Positions 1 through 6,035 of a stretch of 6,349 bases of DNA are shown here, piece after piece (position 1 is the stretch's first letter; each line of letters begins with the position of its first letter). The stretch spans positions 1 to 6,349 of the forward strand of contig CAMWVF010000066.1 in the NCBI GenBank assembly GCA_947177545.1. Reading direction: 5' to 3'. This DNA is from an uncultured Clostridia bacterium (lineage in GTDB: Bacteria; Bacillota; Clostridia; Oscillospirales; Ruminococcaceae). The position numbers were made by a program, and so were the translations under genes. The notes beneath the pieces were generated by a model. That model had not been told where the DNA came from. It ran no database searches and was given only the letters and a program-made list of their open reading frames with translations.

Positions 1-40
1 ATTACATTTTGTGTTAATAATTGTAATATTTTACATGCTT

Positions 41-835
41 TTAATACCAAAGTGAAAAGCTGTCGAATTTCCATTTCCCGTTTTCAAAAATCAATATAAA
101 ATCATACTCTTTAATATAGTCATTTTTATATAGGGAATATACTTCTCCCGCTCTTTCTTTTGGGGATACAATTACCCAATCATTATTTTTACAGTCAATT
201 TCATATTCGATATCGTCACCATGATTTCCTAAATAAAGAGCATGATATTTTAAGGAAATACTTTTCTTATCAATTTTATCTATTTTCAAATGTCCTGCCA
301 CATAGGATAAGTTTACTCCGCGAACAACAGAAAATAATGTAATTTTGCTGTAAGTAGAAAAATTTCTCTGTAAAATATCCTTGGCATTTAGTTCTTCAAT
401 ATTGCCATCAGCCTTTTGACCGTATGATACCACCTTATATTCGGTTCCGCTATTTTCTCTTTTCCAGTTAAAAATTTCTGTACATTTATTTTTAGTAAAA
501 CAATCGGTAAACTCATTTATACGATTATCAAGTGTAATTTTCTGGTGCTCTCCATCAAGATAAAACACACCGTCAACATTATAGTATTCTTCTGCACTTA
601 TACCATCAGCTAAGCAGTATAAATCACTTGCCTTTTGAAAGTATGAAATTATTTCACTTTCTGTTGGCAAATTACTTTCTTGATATATATTTTTTTCAGA
701 AGTACTGTAAGGAACATCTATAATGCTTGCTGTTTTATAAAATGTTTCAGAAATAACAGTATTTATATCTTTTGAACAAGATGTTGTGTTTAAAATTAAT
801 AAAACTAACAATAATGTAATAACTGAATTTCTCAT
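41..835 (-). CDS. Putative lipoprotein, possibly IseA-like (candidate partner of the upstream peptidase)
   Basis: Predicted secreted lipoprotein of 264 residues. It starts with a short positive end (MRN), a hydrophobic stretch of about 12 residues rich in Leu and Val, then NTTSC with Cys20 as the lipidation site. The frame is open back to a GTG at 868, but the ATG at 835 is preferred: AGAAAGGA lies about 10 nt before it and the signal peptide begins there. The mature part is mixed alpha/beta in character. It contains an amphipathic EIISYFQKASDLY segment and ends in an aromatic-rich strand (FENGKWKFDSFSLWY). This layout is reminiscent of IseA-type DL-endopeptidase inhibitors or NTF2-like lipoproteins, but I cannot confirm membership. 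It is the next gene downstream of the cysteine-peptidase-like gene on the same strand, 269 bp away. An immunity or inhibitor role is therefore possible, but purely inferred. No clear terminator is visible in the 40 bases after the stop. Confidence 0.75.
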   Translation of the reverse strand: MRNSVITLLLVLLILNTTSCSKDINTVISETFYKTASIIDVPYSTSEKNIYQESNLPTESEIISYFQKASDLYCLADGISAEEYYNVDGVFYLDGEHQKITLDNRINEFTDCFTKNKCTEIFNWKRENSGTEYKVVSYGQKADGNIEELNAKDILQRNFSTYSKITLFSVVRGVNLSYVAGHLKIDKIDKKSISLKYHALYLGNHGDDIEYEIDCKNNDWVIVSPKERAGEVYSLYKNDYIKEYDFILIFENGKWKFDSFSLWY

Positions 836-859
836 ATAGTACCATTCCTTTCTAATATA

Positions 860-1094
860 TATTGACACTATATAATTTATGCCATTTTACAAATATATTT
901 GTTATTGTTATTGTTATTTTCTTAAGGCGGCCTCTAAAAACCTCTTATTTATTAAAAATCAGCCCTCACAAATGGCTATAATTCGTCACAGATTTTTCTA
1001 AAAATGAAGTTTTTAGAGGTGCCCTTAATACATATAAACAATAAATACCAACAAAATAATATTTGCAATAACAACATTTCACATAGTGTCAATA
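860..1094. repeat. 235-bp segment bounded by perfect 12-bp inverted repeats
   Basis: TATTGACACTAT at 860-871 recurs as its exact reverse complement at 1083-1094. Both ends continue inward to a GTTATTG-containing stretch: a GTTATT hexamer repeated three times at 901-918 on the left, and the complement CAATAACAAC on the right. The segment fills the gap between the lipoprotein and the peptidase-like gene and encloses the smaller inverted-repeat element at 922-1028. It could be a decayed mobile element with another nested in it, or two inverted copies of a regulatory site. No transposase is encoded. Confidence 0.45.
922..1028. mobile_element. MITE-like element with 23-bp imperfect terminal inverted repeats
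   Basis: The left arm (922-944) and the reverse complement of the right arm (1006-1028) agree at 19 of 23 positions. They share TTAAGG and CCTCTAAAAAC, and both outer ends are TTAA, which may be a target duplication or part of the repeat. The roughly 60-bp interior has no convincing reading frame. Length, terminal repeats and lack of coding capacity fit a miniature inverted-repeat transposable element or a deletion remnant of an insertion sequence. I cannot name the parent family from the window. Folded as RNA, the arms would form a long hairpin that could reduce read-through between the flanking genes. Confidence 0.6.
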
Positions 1095-1104
1095 GACTTT
1101 ACTA

Positions 1105-2718
1105 TTAATTATCTTGTGTCAATCTTATATATCTTCCACTTGGAGTACTATATTTATCTGCTATAAGTCCCAAATCTATTTCTCCCGAATACGTACTACT
1201 GGATGAATTGTTTCCAGTTCCCACGTGATTGTTAATATCATTTCCGCCATTATACCAGGGATCTATCCCAATTAAATCATCTAATCCTGATATGTTATTT
1301 ACATCAACACCTTCCTTAACTCCAGTAACAGTCACCCAATGTGTACCTAAATGAATAACTATACCCTTTTCACCTGAATTTAATGAATCCGATATTTCAC
1401 CCCAGATATCGTTAGTACTTTCATCAGTTGAATTTCCCTTTACTGAATAAGTATTTCCATCATTATCAGTCCAAGTTAAAATTGCATCATCTAAGTATCC
1501 ATCGTTACCTTTATTCTCTACCTCATTAGGTTTAATTGACTTCCCAGTGGTTAACGACACTAATGTAGCATATGAAGTTGCCATGCACGCAGCAGATCCG
1601 TCTGTATTTTCAAACCAACCACCAGTTTGACAATAATATGCATCAGTTCTGTTAATATTCTTATTAGAATTGGTATCTTCAATTTTTTTATTCTTTTTTA
1701 TCTCTTCAAATAAGAATTTCGCTTGATTCATAAGCTTCTTAGCCGAATCAGGAAGCAATTCATTTGAAGAAGAATTTGTACCTTTGGTAGGCTTAGGATT
1801 TTTATTTTCTGGTACGCCAACCTTTTTTGACACCTCTGACACAACATTAGAAATTACATCAATTGTCTTTTCTATAAAAGAAGGTAATGTGATTATGGTG
1901 CTTTTGTTGCTGTTATTTTTCGACAAGTTTTTAGGATTGCTGTTTCCTGCATTATTAACGGATGTGCTTTTTGTTGACCTATTAACCGAGGTTTTTGATG
2001 TTGTCGCATTTGATGAAGCGCCAATATTTATGCCAATAATTGCAACTTTAGCCACGCTTGAATTCACTGTTGATTTGTTTTTGCCATTATTTGAAACTGT
2101 AGAAGCTGCTTTTGCCACAGTGCTGGCTATTTTCGCTGCATTGGAAACAACCGTTGCACTGCCCTTAGTCGCTGCTGCCTTTACACCGCTTGAAACCGCC
2201 TTTGAAGCTGTAGAAGCCATTTTTGCCGCCGTATTTGCAGTTTTCGCCGCATTGGAAACAACTGTCGTACTGCTCTTAGCCGCTGCCGATTTTACGCCGC
2301 TTGAAATTGCTTTTGAAGCGGTAGAAGCTGCCTTTGCGACACTTGTTACAACCTTTGATACAGCGGAAGAGACCGTTACATTGGTTTTTCCGCCTTTGTT
2401 TGCAGTCGATTTGACAGCAGCCGCAGAGGCTTTAACTGTTGAACTGCTCCGATTTGCAGAACTTGCCGACCTTGTATTAGCAGATGAAGTTTTAACGTTG
2501 CTCGCCGTGGTACGAACCGCAGAACTTTTTTGAACAGGAGCGCTCGTTCTTGTTTGCGAAACGCTTGACGGTCTTGCAGACGACGTTCTGCTTACAGACG
2601 GTGAGGAGCTTCTGGACGATGAGGACGGTCTTGAACTTGAAGAAGATGTGCTTCTTGAGGATGCGCTGCTCCTTGCGGGTGTGTAGCTTCTGCTTACATT
2701 GCTTATTCTTGATGCCAT
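1105..2718 (-). CDS. Ser/Ala/Lys-rich cationic protein with C-terminal C39-like papain-fold peptidase domain
   Basis: A 537-residue protein in two parts. Residues 1-282 contain no Asp or Glu; they carry 26 Lys and 13 Arg, and 41 of the first 100 residues are Ser. Residues 128-201 are two copies of a 37-residue Ala/Ser/Lys/Val repeat. A short linker (about 283-355) leads to a folded domain at about 358-537. That domain resembles the Peptidase_C39_2 type: YYCQTGGW (361-368), SAACMATSYA with Cys378 as likely nucleophile, THWVTVTG with His460, and GIDPW with Asp486. Only two Cys occur in the protein (363 and 378). There is no classical signal peptide or membrane helix, so any export route is unclear. 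The ATG at 2718 follows AAAGGAAG at normal spacing. Upstream are a promoter with a LytTR operator and a second strong promoter, which makes this the apparent target of the neighbouring two-component system. The N-terminal part is visibly richer in G+C than the C-terminal part, suggesting a chimera. Protease, amidase and toxin activity are all untested. Confidence 0.85.
   Translation of the reverse strand: MASRISNVSRSYTPARSSASSRSTSSSSSRPSSSSRSSSPSVSRTSSARPSSVSQTRTSAPVQKSSAVRTTASNVKTSSANTRSASSANRSSSTVKASAAAVKSTANKGGKTNVTVSSAVSKVVTSVAKAASTASKAISSGVKSAAAKSSTTVVSNAAKTANTAAKMASTASKAVSSGVKAAATKGSATVVSNAAKIASTVAKAASTVSNNGKNKSTVNSSVAKVAIIGINIGASSNATTSKTSVNRSTKSTSVNNAGNSNPKNLSKNNSNKSTIITLPSFIEKTIDVISNVVSEVSKKVGVPENKNPKPTKGTNSSSNELLPDSAKKLMNQAKFLFEEIKKNKKIEDTNSNKNINRTDAYYCQTGGWFENTDGSAACMATSYATLVSLTTGKSIKPNEVENKGNDGYLDDAILTWTDNDGNTYSVKGNSTDESTNDIWGEISDSLNSGEKGIVIHLGTHWVTVTGVKEGVDVNNISGLDDLIGIDPWYNGGNDINNHVGTGNNSSSSTYSGEIDLGLIADKYSTPSGRYIRLTQDN
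2116..2337 (-). repeat. Two tandem 111-bp (37-residue) repeats inside the cationic region
   Basis: Residues 128-164 and 165-201 of the peptidase-like protein are near-copies. The shared pattern is AK-x-ASTASKA-[IV]-SSGVK, then an Ala/Lys/Ser segment, then VVSNAAK. A third, partial copy starts at residue 202 (AKAASTVS). The similarity is plain in the DNA as well, so this is a recent in-frame duplication. The pattern predicts Ala/Val-rich helices with regularly spaced Lys. Confidence 0.75.
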
Positions 2719-2738
2719 TCTAATTACTTCCTTTCAAA

Positions 2739-2767
2739 ATTATAGCATAATTATTGATATTTTTCAA
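2739..2767 (-). promoter_or_regulatory. Promoter P2 of the peptidase-like gene (no operator seen)
   Basis: On the minus strand, TTGAAA (2767-2762), a 17-bp spacer and TATAAT (2744-2739) form a near-consensus sigma-A promoter. A TG one base before the -10 gives an extended -10. The predicted start would be only about 15-20 nt before the ATG at 2718, placing the ribosome binding site near the extreme 5' end. It may give basal expression independent of the LytTR operator. Confidence 0.6.
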
Positions 2768-2791
2768 TATGTAATTTTCCGTTCAAAATAT

Positions 2792-2825
2792 AATCGGTCT
2801 ATGTCTTTTATAACATAAACCGATT
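2792..2825. repeat. 13-bp inverted repeat covering the core of promoter P1
   Basis: The arms 2792-2804 (AATCGGTCTATGT) and 2813-2825 (ACATAAACCGATT) match at 12 of 13 pairs across an 8-base spacer. The -10 of promoter P1 lies in the spacer and one arm lies in the -10/-35 spacer. As DNA it could be an operator for a dimeric repressor. As RNA read through from the kinase gene it could be a weak terminator, although only a short T-rich tract follows. Confidence 0.5.
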
Positions 2826-2835
2826 TTAAATGCAA
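2807..2835 (-). promoter_or_regulatory. Promoter P1 of the peptidase-like gene, next to the LytTR operator
   Basis: On the minus strand, TTGCAT (2835-2830), a 17-bp spacer and TATAAA (2812-2807) form a promoter with a weak -35. The two-box operator ends 8 bp upstream of the -35, in the place expected for a LytTR activator such as AgrA or ComE. The predicted start is near 2800, about 80 nt before the ATG. Confidence 0.6.
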
Positions 2836-2843
2836 TATTTTTC

Positions 2844-2876
2844 CGGTGAACGGTAGCTGTGGGACGGTGAACGGTA
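2844..2876 (-). promoter_or_regulatory. LytTR-type operator upstream of the peptidase-like gene
   Basis: Two perfect 12-bp direct repeats, TACCGTTCACCG on the minus strand (2876-2865 and 2855-2844), are separated by 9 bp for a 21-bp period, or two helical turns. AgrA, ComE and PlnC/D boxes are known as 9-bp direct repeats with a 12-bp gap, the same period, and the ACCGTT core fits the LytTR consensus. A 29/33 copy lies at 4980-5012 beside the regulator operon. The likely binder is the LytTR protein encoded at 4201-4914. Confidence 0.8.
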
Positions 2877-2902
2877 TGCTATTTACATTTTCAGCCAAAT
2901 CA

Positions 2903-4195
2903 TCACACCTTTTCTACATTAGGAATGATAAGCTCCGCTTCAAAAATATTGTCGGTACAATTGAATACTAAAGAGCCATTATTTTGCTCAGCGCAGTTTT
3001 TTGCATTAACTGTACCATAACCGTGATGAAGCTTGTCCCGTTTTTGGGTTATAAGACTGTTATCGCTTATCTCCACTTTATGCTGAACCGTATTTAAAAC
3101 AGAAATATAAAGATTGCTGCCAAGCATTTTTATAAACATATCAACTCTCTTTTCGTCGGACTGTTCCGCAGCAGCAAATGCGTTATCAAAAAGATTGTAA
3201 AATATAGTGCATACATCAGCATTGCTAAGCTTCAGACTGTTTGGCAAGCTTCCGTTTATATTCAGCGAAACCTCCGAAAATTTTGACGAAACATCGCTTA
3301 ATATTGCGTTTATCATATTATTTCCTGTTTGTATTTTTATTTTTATTTCGGATAATGACGCTCCCATCTTTTTAAAATAATTCTCCAACTCATCATAATT
3401 TTTTTCCTTAAAGAGTAGGTACATACAATTAATATGTCCTATAATATCATGCCTGAATTTCTTTGTTTCCTCGTCCTTTTTGAGCAGCATTGAATAATAC
3501 TGTTCCTGACTTTTTATCAGCTTTTCATTTATTTCATAAATATTTTTATAATGATTTTTAGATATATAATTTCTGAACATAATCACACCTATAAGTAAAA
3601 ACATTACACTTCCTATACTCAGGCTTACAGCCATAGAACGTTCCTCATTTTCCGCGCTGACTAAAAATATTGTGATAAAATCCAGTAATGACAATTCCCC
3701 TACAAGAAGTAATATAAGGTAGCCGCAATTTCCCTTATCGGGTATAAAACTCTGACTTTCAATCGGCGACAGTTTTGAAGCTATTACCAAAACAGCGACA
3801 ACGGCTATACTTATTGAGTTGATTATCATACTGAAATGCTCGTTACTTGCCAGCGCTTCATAATCAGTTCCGGATAACGTTAACCATACAGCAGCGGTAA
3901 GCATATCTATTATACATACTCCCATATAAGCAACTGCTGTGTAAAGTATCTTGAATTTTCCTTTAAAAATAAGAATAACAAACAAAATACATATATAAGT
4001 GTGTACAGGAATTATTTGAGAAACTCCTGTTATTGCCATTACAATTAAAATCACCGTTGCAGAAACAGACCAAATAAATATGCGTTTGGACGATTGCAGT
4101 CTGAATTTCAAAAGCCAAAGCATTATGGGAAAGAGTTTTGCAAGTTCTATCGCAAAACCGCCTAAAATGTCAAGCACACGTCTAAGAATTTCCAT
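2903..4195 (-). CDS. AgrC-like membrane sensor histidine kinase (GHKL/HPK10 type)
   Basis: A 430-residue sensor kinase when started at the ATG at 4195. The N-terminal ~210 residues hold about six or seven hydrophobic segments with short loops, as in AgrC-type peptide sensors. A helical linker (about 220-245) leads to the phosphoacceptor motif FRHDIIGH with His249. The ATPase part has the N box NLFDNAFAAAE (Asn334, Asp337, Asn338) and the G box HGYGTVNAKN (Gly392, Gly394), the standard GHKL pattern. The frame extends to a GTG at 4204 that overlaps the stop of the response regulator gene. AAAGGTGA, inside the end of that gene, sits 10 nt before the ATG but only 1 nt before the GTG, so the ATG is preferred. 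It probably phosphorylates the LytTR regulator encoded just upstream in the same operon. The ligand is unknown; family members commonly sense secreted peptides. Confidence 0.9.
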   Translation of the reverse strand: MEILRRVLDILGGFAIELAKLFPIMLWLLKFRLQSSKRIFIWSVSATVILIVMAITGVSQIIPVHTYICILFVILIFKGKFKILYTAVAYMGVCIIDMLTAAVWLTLSGTDYEALASNEHFSMIINSISIAVVAVLVIASKLSPIESQSFIPDKGNCGYLILLLVGELSLLDFITIFLVSAENEERSMAVSLSIGSVMFLLIGVIMFRNYISKNHYKNIYEINEKLIKSQEQYYSMLLKKDEETKKFRHDIIGHINCMYLLFKEKNYDELENYFKKMGASLSEIKIKIQTGNNMINAILSDVSSKFSEVSLNINGSLPNSLKLSNADVCTIFYNLFDNAFAAAEQSDEKRVDMFIKMLGSNLYISVLNTVQHKVEISDNSLITQKRDKLHHGYGTVNAKNCAEQNNGSLVFNCTDNIFEAELIIPNVEKV

Positions 4196-4200
4196 AAAAT

Positions 4201-4914
4201 TCACATCACCTTTGCATATTTTCTTATGTAATCAAAAAAAGCATTTTTAAGCGGGATATAATTCCTGCGTGATATTGTAAGCTCAACCTGCTTTATGCCA
4301 CTCATAACCGCATTAAAATCACTTGTTATATCCTTGACATACAAAAGTGAAACTATATAGGATTTATGTATCTGAAAAAAATGCTCCGATCCAATTTGCT
4401 CCTTCCAGTATTTAAGCGATTTATCGGTATTATAAACGCGGCCGTTTTTATCATAAATATATGTGCCATCGCCGTATGCCTCAAGGTAAACGATATCGGT
4501 CAGCTTTAAGTATACAGTCTCTTTTTCACCGCTTATCAAAATGTGATCAGTATTAAGAATAAACTTTTTGGCAGCCGTAAAGGCTTCAATAAATTTTTCT
4601 TCTTCTACAGGCTTGTTAAGAAATCTAAACGCATTTACCTTAAACGCGTCAGGCATAAACTCCGTATGACTTGTTAGAAAAATAATAATTCCGTCATAAT
4701 TTTTTTCACGCAAAGCAAACGCCGTATTGATTCCATTAAGACCGGGCATTTCAATATCAAGAAATATAATATTAAAATCAGATTTAGATTTCAGGAGGTT
4801 TTCCCCAGAATAAAAAACGGTAATCTCGCTGTTATCGTTATCGGATTTTATTTTTTCAATTATGTCGTTAGCAAATACTTTTTCATCATCACAAACAGCA
4901 ATTTTATATTTCAT
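4201..4914 (-). CDS. LytTR-family response regulator (AgrA/ComE-like)
   Basis: A 237-residue response regulator. The receiver domain (about 1-118) has the acidic pair Asp9-Asp10, phosphoacceptor Asp53 in FLDIEMPG, Thr81 in FLTSH, and Lys101 in LNKPV, a complete set of conserved residues. The C-terminal part (about 128-237) is a LytTR DNA-binding domain, with the typical DIVYLEAYGDGTYIY opening, FFQIHKSYIVSL in the middle and ISRRNYIPLK near the end. The ATG at 4914 follows GAGGA at workable spacing. It is the first gene of the operon and is followed immediately by the kinase gene. A strong promoter with a LytTR operator abutting its -35 suggests autoregulation. The second copy of the operator, upstream of the peptidase-like gene, points to that gene as a target. 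Family members bind two direct repeats 21 bp apart, exactly the arrangement found here. Confidence 0.93.
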   Translation of the reverse strand: MKYKIAVCDDEKVFANDIIEKIKSDNDNSEITVFYSGENLLKSKSDFNIIFLDIEMPGLNGINTAFALREKNYDGIIIFLTSHTEFMPDAFKVNAFRFLNKPVEEEKFIEAFTAAKKFILNTDHILISGEKETVYLKLTDIVYLEAYGDGTYIYDKNGRVYNTDKSLKYWKEQIGSEHFFQIHKSYIVSLLYVKDITSDFNAVMSGIKQVELTISRRNYIPLKNAFFDYIRKYAKVM

Positions 4915-4950
4915 TACTTTTTCAATCCTCGCTTATGAAAATATACTTTA

Positions 4951-4979
4951 ATTGTAACATACAAACAAACTTTTTTCAA
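4951..4979 (-). promoter_or_regulatory. Promoter of the response regulator-kinase operon
   Basis: On the minus strand, TTGAAA (4979-4974), a 17-bp spacer and TACAAT (4956-4951) form the promoter, with a TG one base before the -10. It begins at the base next to the LytTR operator (4980-5012). Its strength suggests basal expression, with the operator adjusting it up or down. Confidence 0.7.
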
Positions 4980-5012
4980 TACCGTTCACCGCTCTACAGC
5001 TACCGTTTACCG
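4980..5012 (+). promoter_or_regulatory. LytTR-type operator upstream of the two-component operon
   Basis: TACCGTTCACCG (4980-4991) and TACCGTTTACCG (5001-5012) lie 21 bp apart with a CTCTACAGC spacer. Compared with the operator at 2844-2876, 29 of 33 positions agree, including ACAGC in the spacer. Relative to transcription this copy points the opposite way: its boxes run away from the operon, and it touches the -35. That could mean a different regulatory outcome, or service to an unseen rightward transcript. Confidence 0.75.
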
Positions 5013-5039
5013 GCGAGTAAACACATTGTTAAATAATTA

Positions 5040-5079
5040 ACAGCAGGAATACCACAATGATATATGGTATTCCTGCTGT
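5040..5079 (-). terminator. Strong hairpin terminator downstream of the repressor gene
   Basis: A perfect 15-bp stem (5040-5054 with 5065-5079; core CAGCAGGAATACCA) encloses a 10-base loop. On the minus strand it follows an A-rich stretch and is trailed by TAATTATTTAA, a loose T-rich tail. It sits between the repressor gene and the regulator operator, so it insulates the two-component operon from leftward transcription. A T-rich stretch also follows on the plus side, so it may work in both directions. Confidence 0.7.
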
Positions 5080-5089
5080 ATTTTAATAG

Positions 5090-5212
5090 TTATATCCCCG
5101 TAAAAATCAAATCATATCCAACTCTGAAGTTATGAACAATTCTCATAAGGTCAGAATTATTGAACGCCAAAATTTTCTCGTTGTTAGACGAGCTGTCAGA
5201 CAAATCGGCAAC
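5090..5212 (-). other. Out-of-frame 40-codon continuation of the repressor gene
   Basis: Beyond the A7 run at 5213-5219, a frame shifted by one base (as if the run had six A residues) stays open for 40 codons. It reads VADLSDSSSNNEK and onward to FRVGYDLIFTGI, then TAA at 5092-5090, just 10 nt before the terminator stem. This explains the otherwise empty gap between the annotated stop and the terminator. The composition is protein-like but short, so chance is not excluded. Confidence 0.4.
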
Positions 5213-5825
5213 TTTTTTTCTGCGCCATACCGCAGGCAATCAAATCCTCTTGGTAGATACCGTTGCGCTTCAGTTTTTCAGCTATGATACGCGAAATCAT
5301 AACCTGCAAATACTTGTAATCCTCATTTGCAGGTATCCTCGACAAAATATCAATAACCAGTTCCTTGTCCGAAAGGCAAGCAGAAGAATCCGTCTCGGAT
5401 TTTTTGCAGACATGGTTTTCTTCCTCGGCAATATTCCGATTTAACAAGTATACTTTTTTGCAGCGCAGATAGCTTGCCACTCTCTCCAGTTCGCTTTCGG
5501 TAAGTTCCCGACCGCTCAGAACGCTTGCAATGTAGTCGGGGTGGATACGTGCAATGTTGTAAATCTGACGAATACCATTTTTATCGTCTTTGATTGCCAT
5601 TTCACTTTGCTGAACTTCCGTAAACACTGTTTCATCATCTTTGAGAAAGAAATAGTCCACAGGCACGCCGAAGTAGTTTGATATTTTTTCCAACGTCTCG
5701 GCGGTAATGGACGCACCGCCCTCCCAACGCTTTAAATTCCCTGGACTGATGTCCAGCTTTTTCAGTACGGGAGTAGGCTTCTCGCCGTACTCTCTACAAA
5801 TTTCCATAAATCTGTTGTAAAACAT
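5196..5825 (-). CDS. Cro/C1 (XRE) family transcriptional repressor, possibly frameshifted at its 3' end
   Basis: A 209-residue phage-type regulator from the ATG at 5825. The frame can be read from a TTG at 5831, but AAAGGG sits too close to that codon and about 10 nt from the ATG. Residues 1-60 are a helix-turn-helix of the XRE type: FMEICREYGEKPTPVLKKL, then SPGNLKRWEGGASITAETLEKISNYFGVPVDYFF. A second helical segment (about 80-120, RQIYNIARIHPDYIASVLSGREL) resembles another HTH-like unit, followed by a helical C-terminal region. It is transcribed away from the HTH gene at 6159, in the classic arrangement of a repressor facing the gene block it controls. Its own promoter carries a palindrome on the -10, suggesting autorepression. 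The frame ends soon after an A7 run, where a shift would extend it by 40 codons. Confidence 0.85.
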   Translation of the reverse strand: MFYNRFMEICREYGEKPTPVLKKLDISPGNLKRWEGGASITAETLEKISNYFGVPVDYFFLKDDETVFTEVQQSEMAIKDDKNGIRQIYNIARIHPDYIASVLSGRELTESELERVASYLRCKKVYLLNRNIAEEENHVCKKSETDSSACLSDKELVIDILSRIPANEDYKYLQVMISRIIAEKLKRNGIYQEDLIACGMAQKKSCRFV

Positions 5826-5893
5826 AAACAATTTTCCCTTTCGTTTTTGTGAAATGTAATGAATTATATTTTTCTTTTGATAAAAAAGAGGTT

Positions 5894-5909
5894 ATTCATT
5901 ATAATGAAT
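5894..5909. promoter_or_regulatory. 16-bp perfect palindrome on the repressor -10
   Basis: ATTCATTATAATGAAT is a perfect palindrome whose centre contains the TATAAT -10 of the repressor promoter. Binding of a dimeric repressor here would block that promoter directly. Confidence 0.65.
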
Positions 5910-5926
5910 TGTATATATAATATCAA
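5898..5926 (-). promoter_or_regulatory. Promoter of the XRE repressor gene
   Basis: On the minus strand, TTGATA (5926-5921), a 17-bp spacer and TATAAT (5903-5898) are close to consensus. The start would fall near 5891, giving a leader of about 65 nt before the ATG at 5825. Confidence 0.75.
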
Positions 5927-6035
5927 GATATAATTATTCATTGAAATAAGTATAACATATTGATAATCTGAAATCAATGACATAATTGTAAACAAATGAA
6001 TGTTCTTAATGAATTTATACGCAGGGTACTAAACA

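Noticed and set aside
1..27. Weak hairpin (ATTACA with TGTAAT) after the lipoprotein stop
   Set aside because: Only six A/T-rich pairs with a long loop, too weak to call a terminator.
160..342. Plus-strand open frame of 60 codons
   Set aside because: It is antisense to the lipoprotein gene and lacks a start signal.
1784..2533. Plus-strand open frame of 249 codons, hydrophobic and acidic
   Set aside because: It is the antisense of the Ser/Ala/Lys-rich coding region, whose codon bias keeps the opposite strand open. It has no ribosome binding site of its own and mirrors the 37-residue repeats.
2844..5012. The two inverted 33-bp copies as ends of a transposable cassette carrying the two-component genes
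   Set aside because: The internal 21-bp direct-repeat structure, LytTR-like core and promoter positions fit operators much better, and no transposase is present.
5093..5150. Possible 18-residue peptide beginning MRIVHNF, considered as a signal peptide for the AgrC-like kinase
   Set aside because: No ribosome binding site precedes the ATG, and the frame is better explained as the end of a frameshifted repressor gene.
5160..5444. Plus-strand open frame of 94 codons
   Set aside because: It lies almost wholly antisense to the XRE repressor gene, with no clear ribosome binding site or recognisable domain.
5516..5716. Minus-strand open frame of 66 codons
   Set aside because: It overlaps the XRE gene in another frame on the same strand; the XRE frame has clear HTH similarity.
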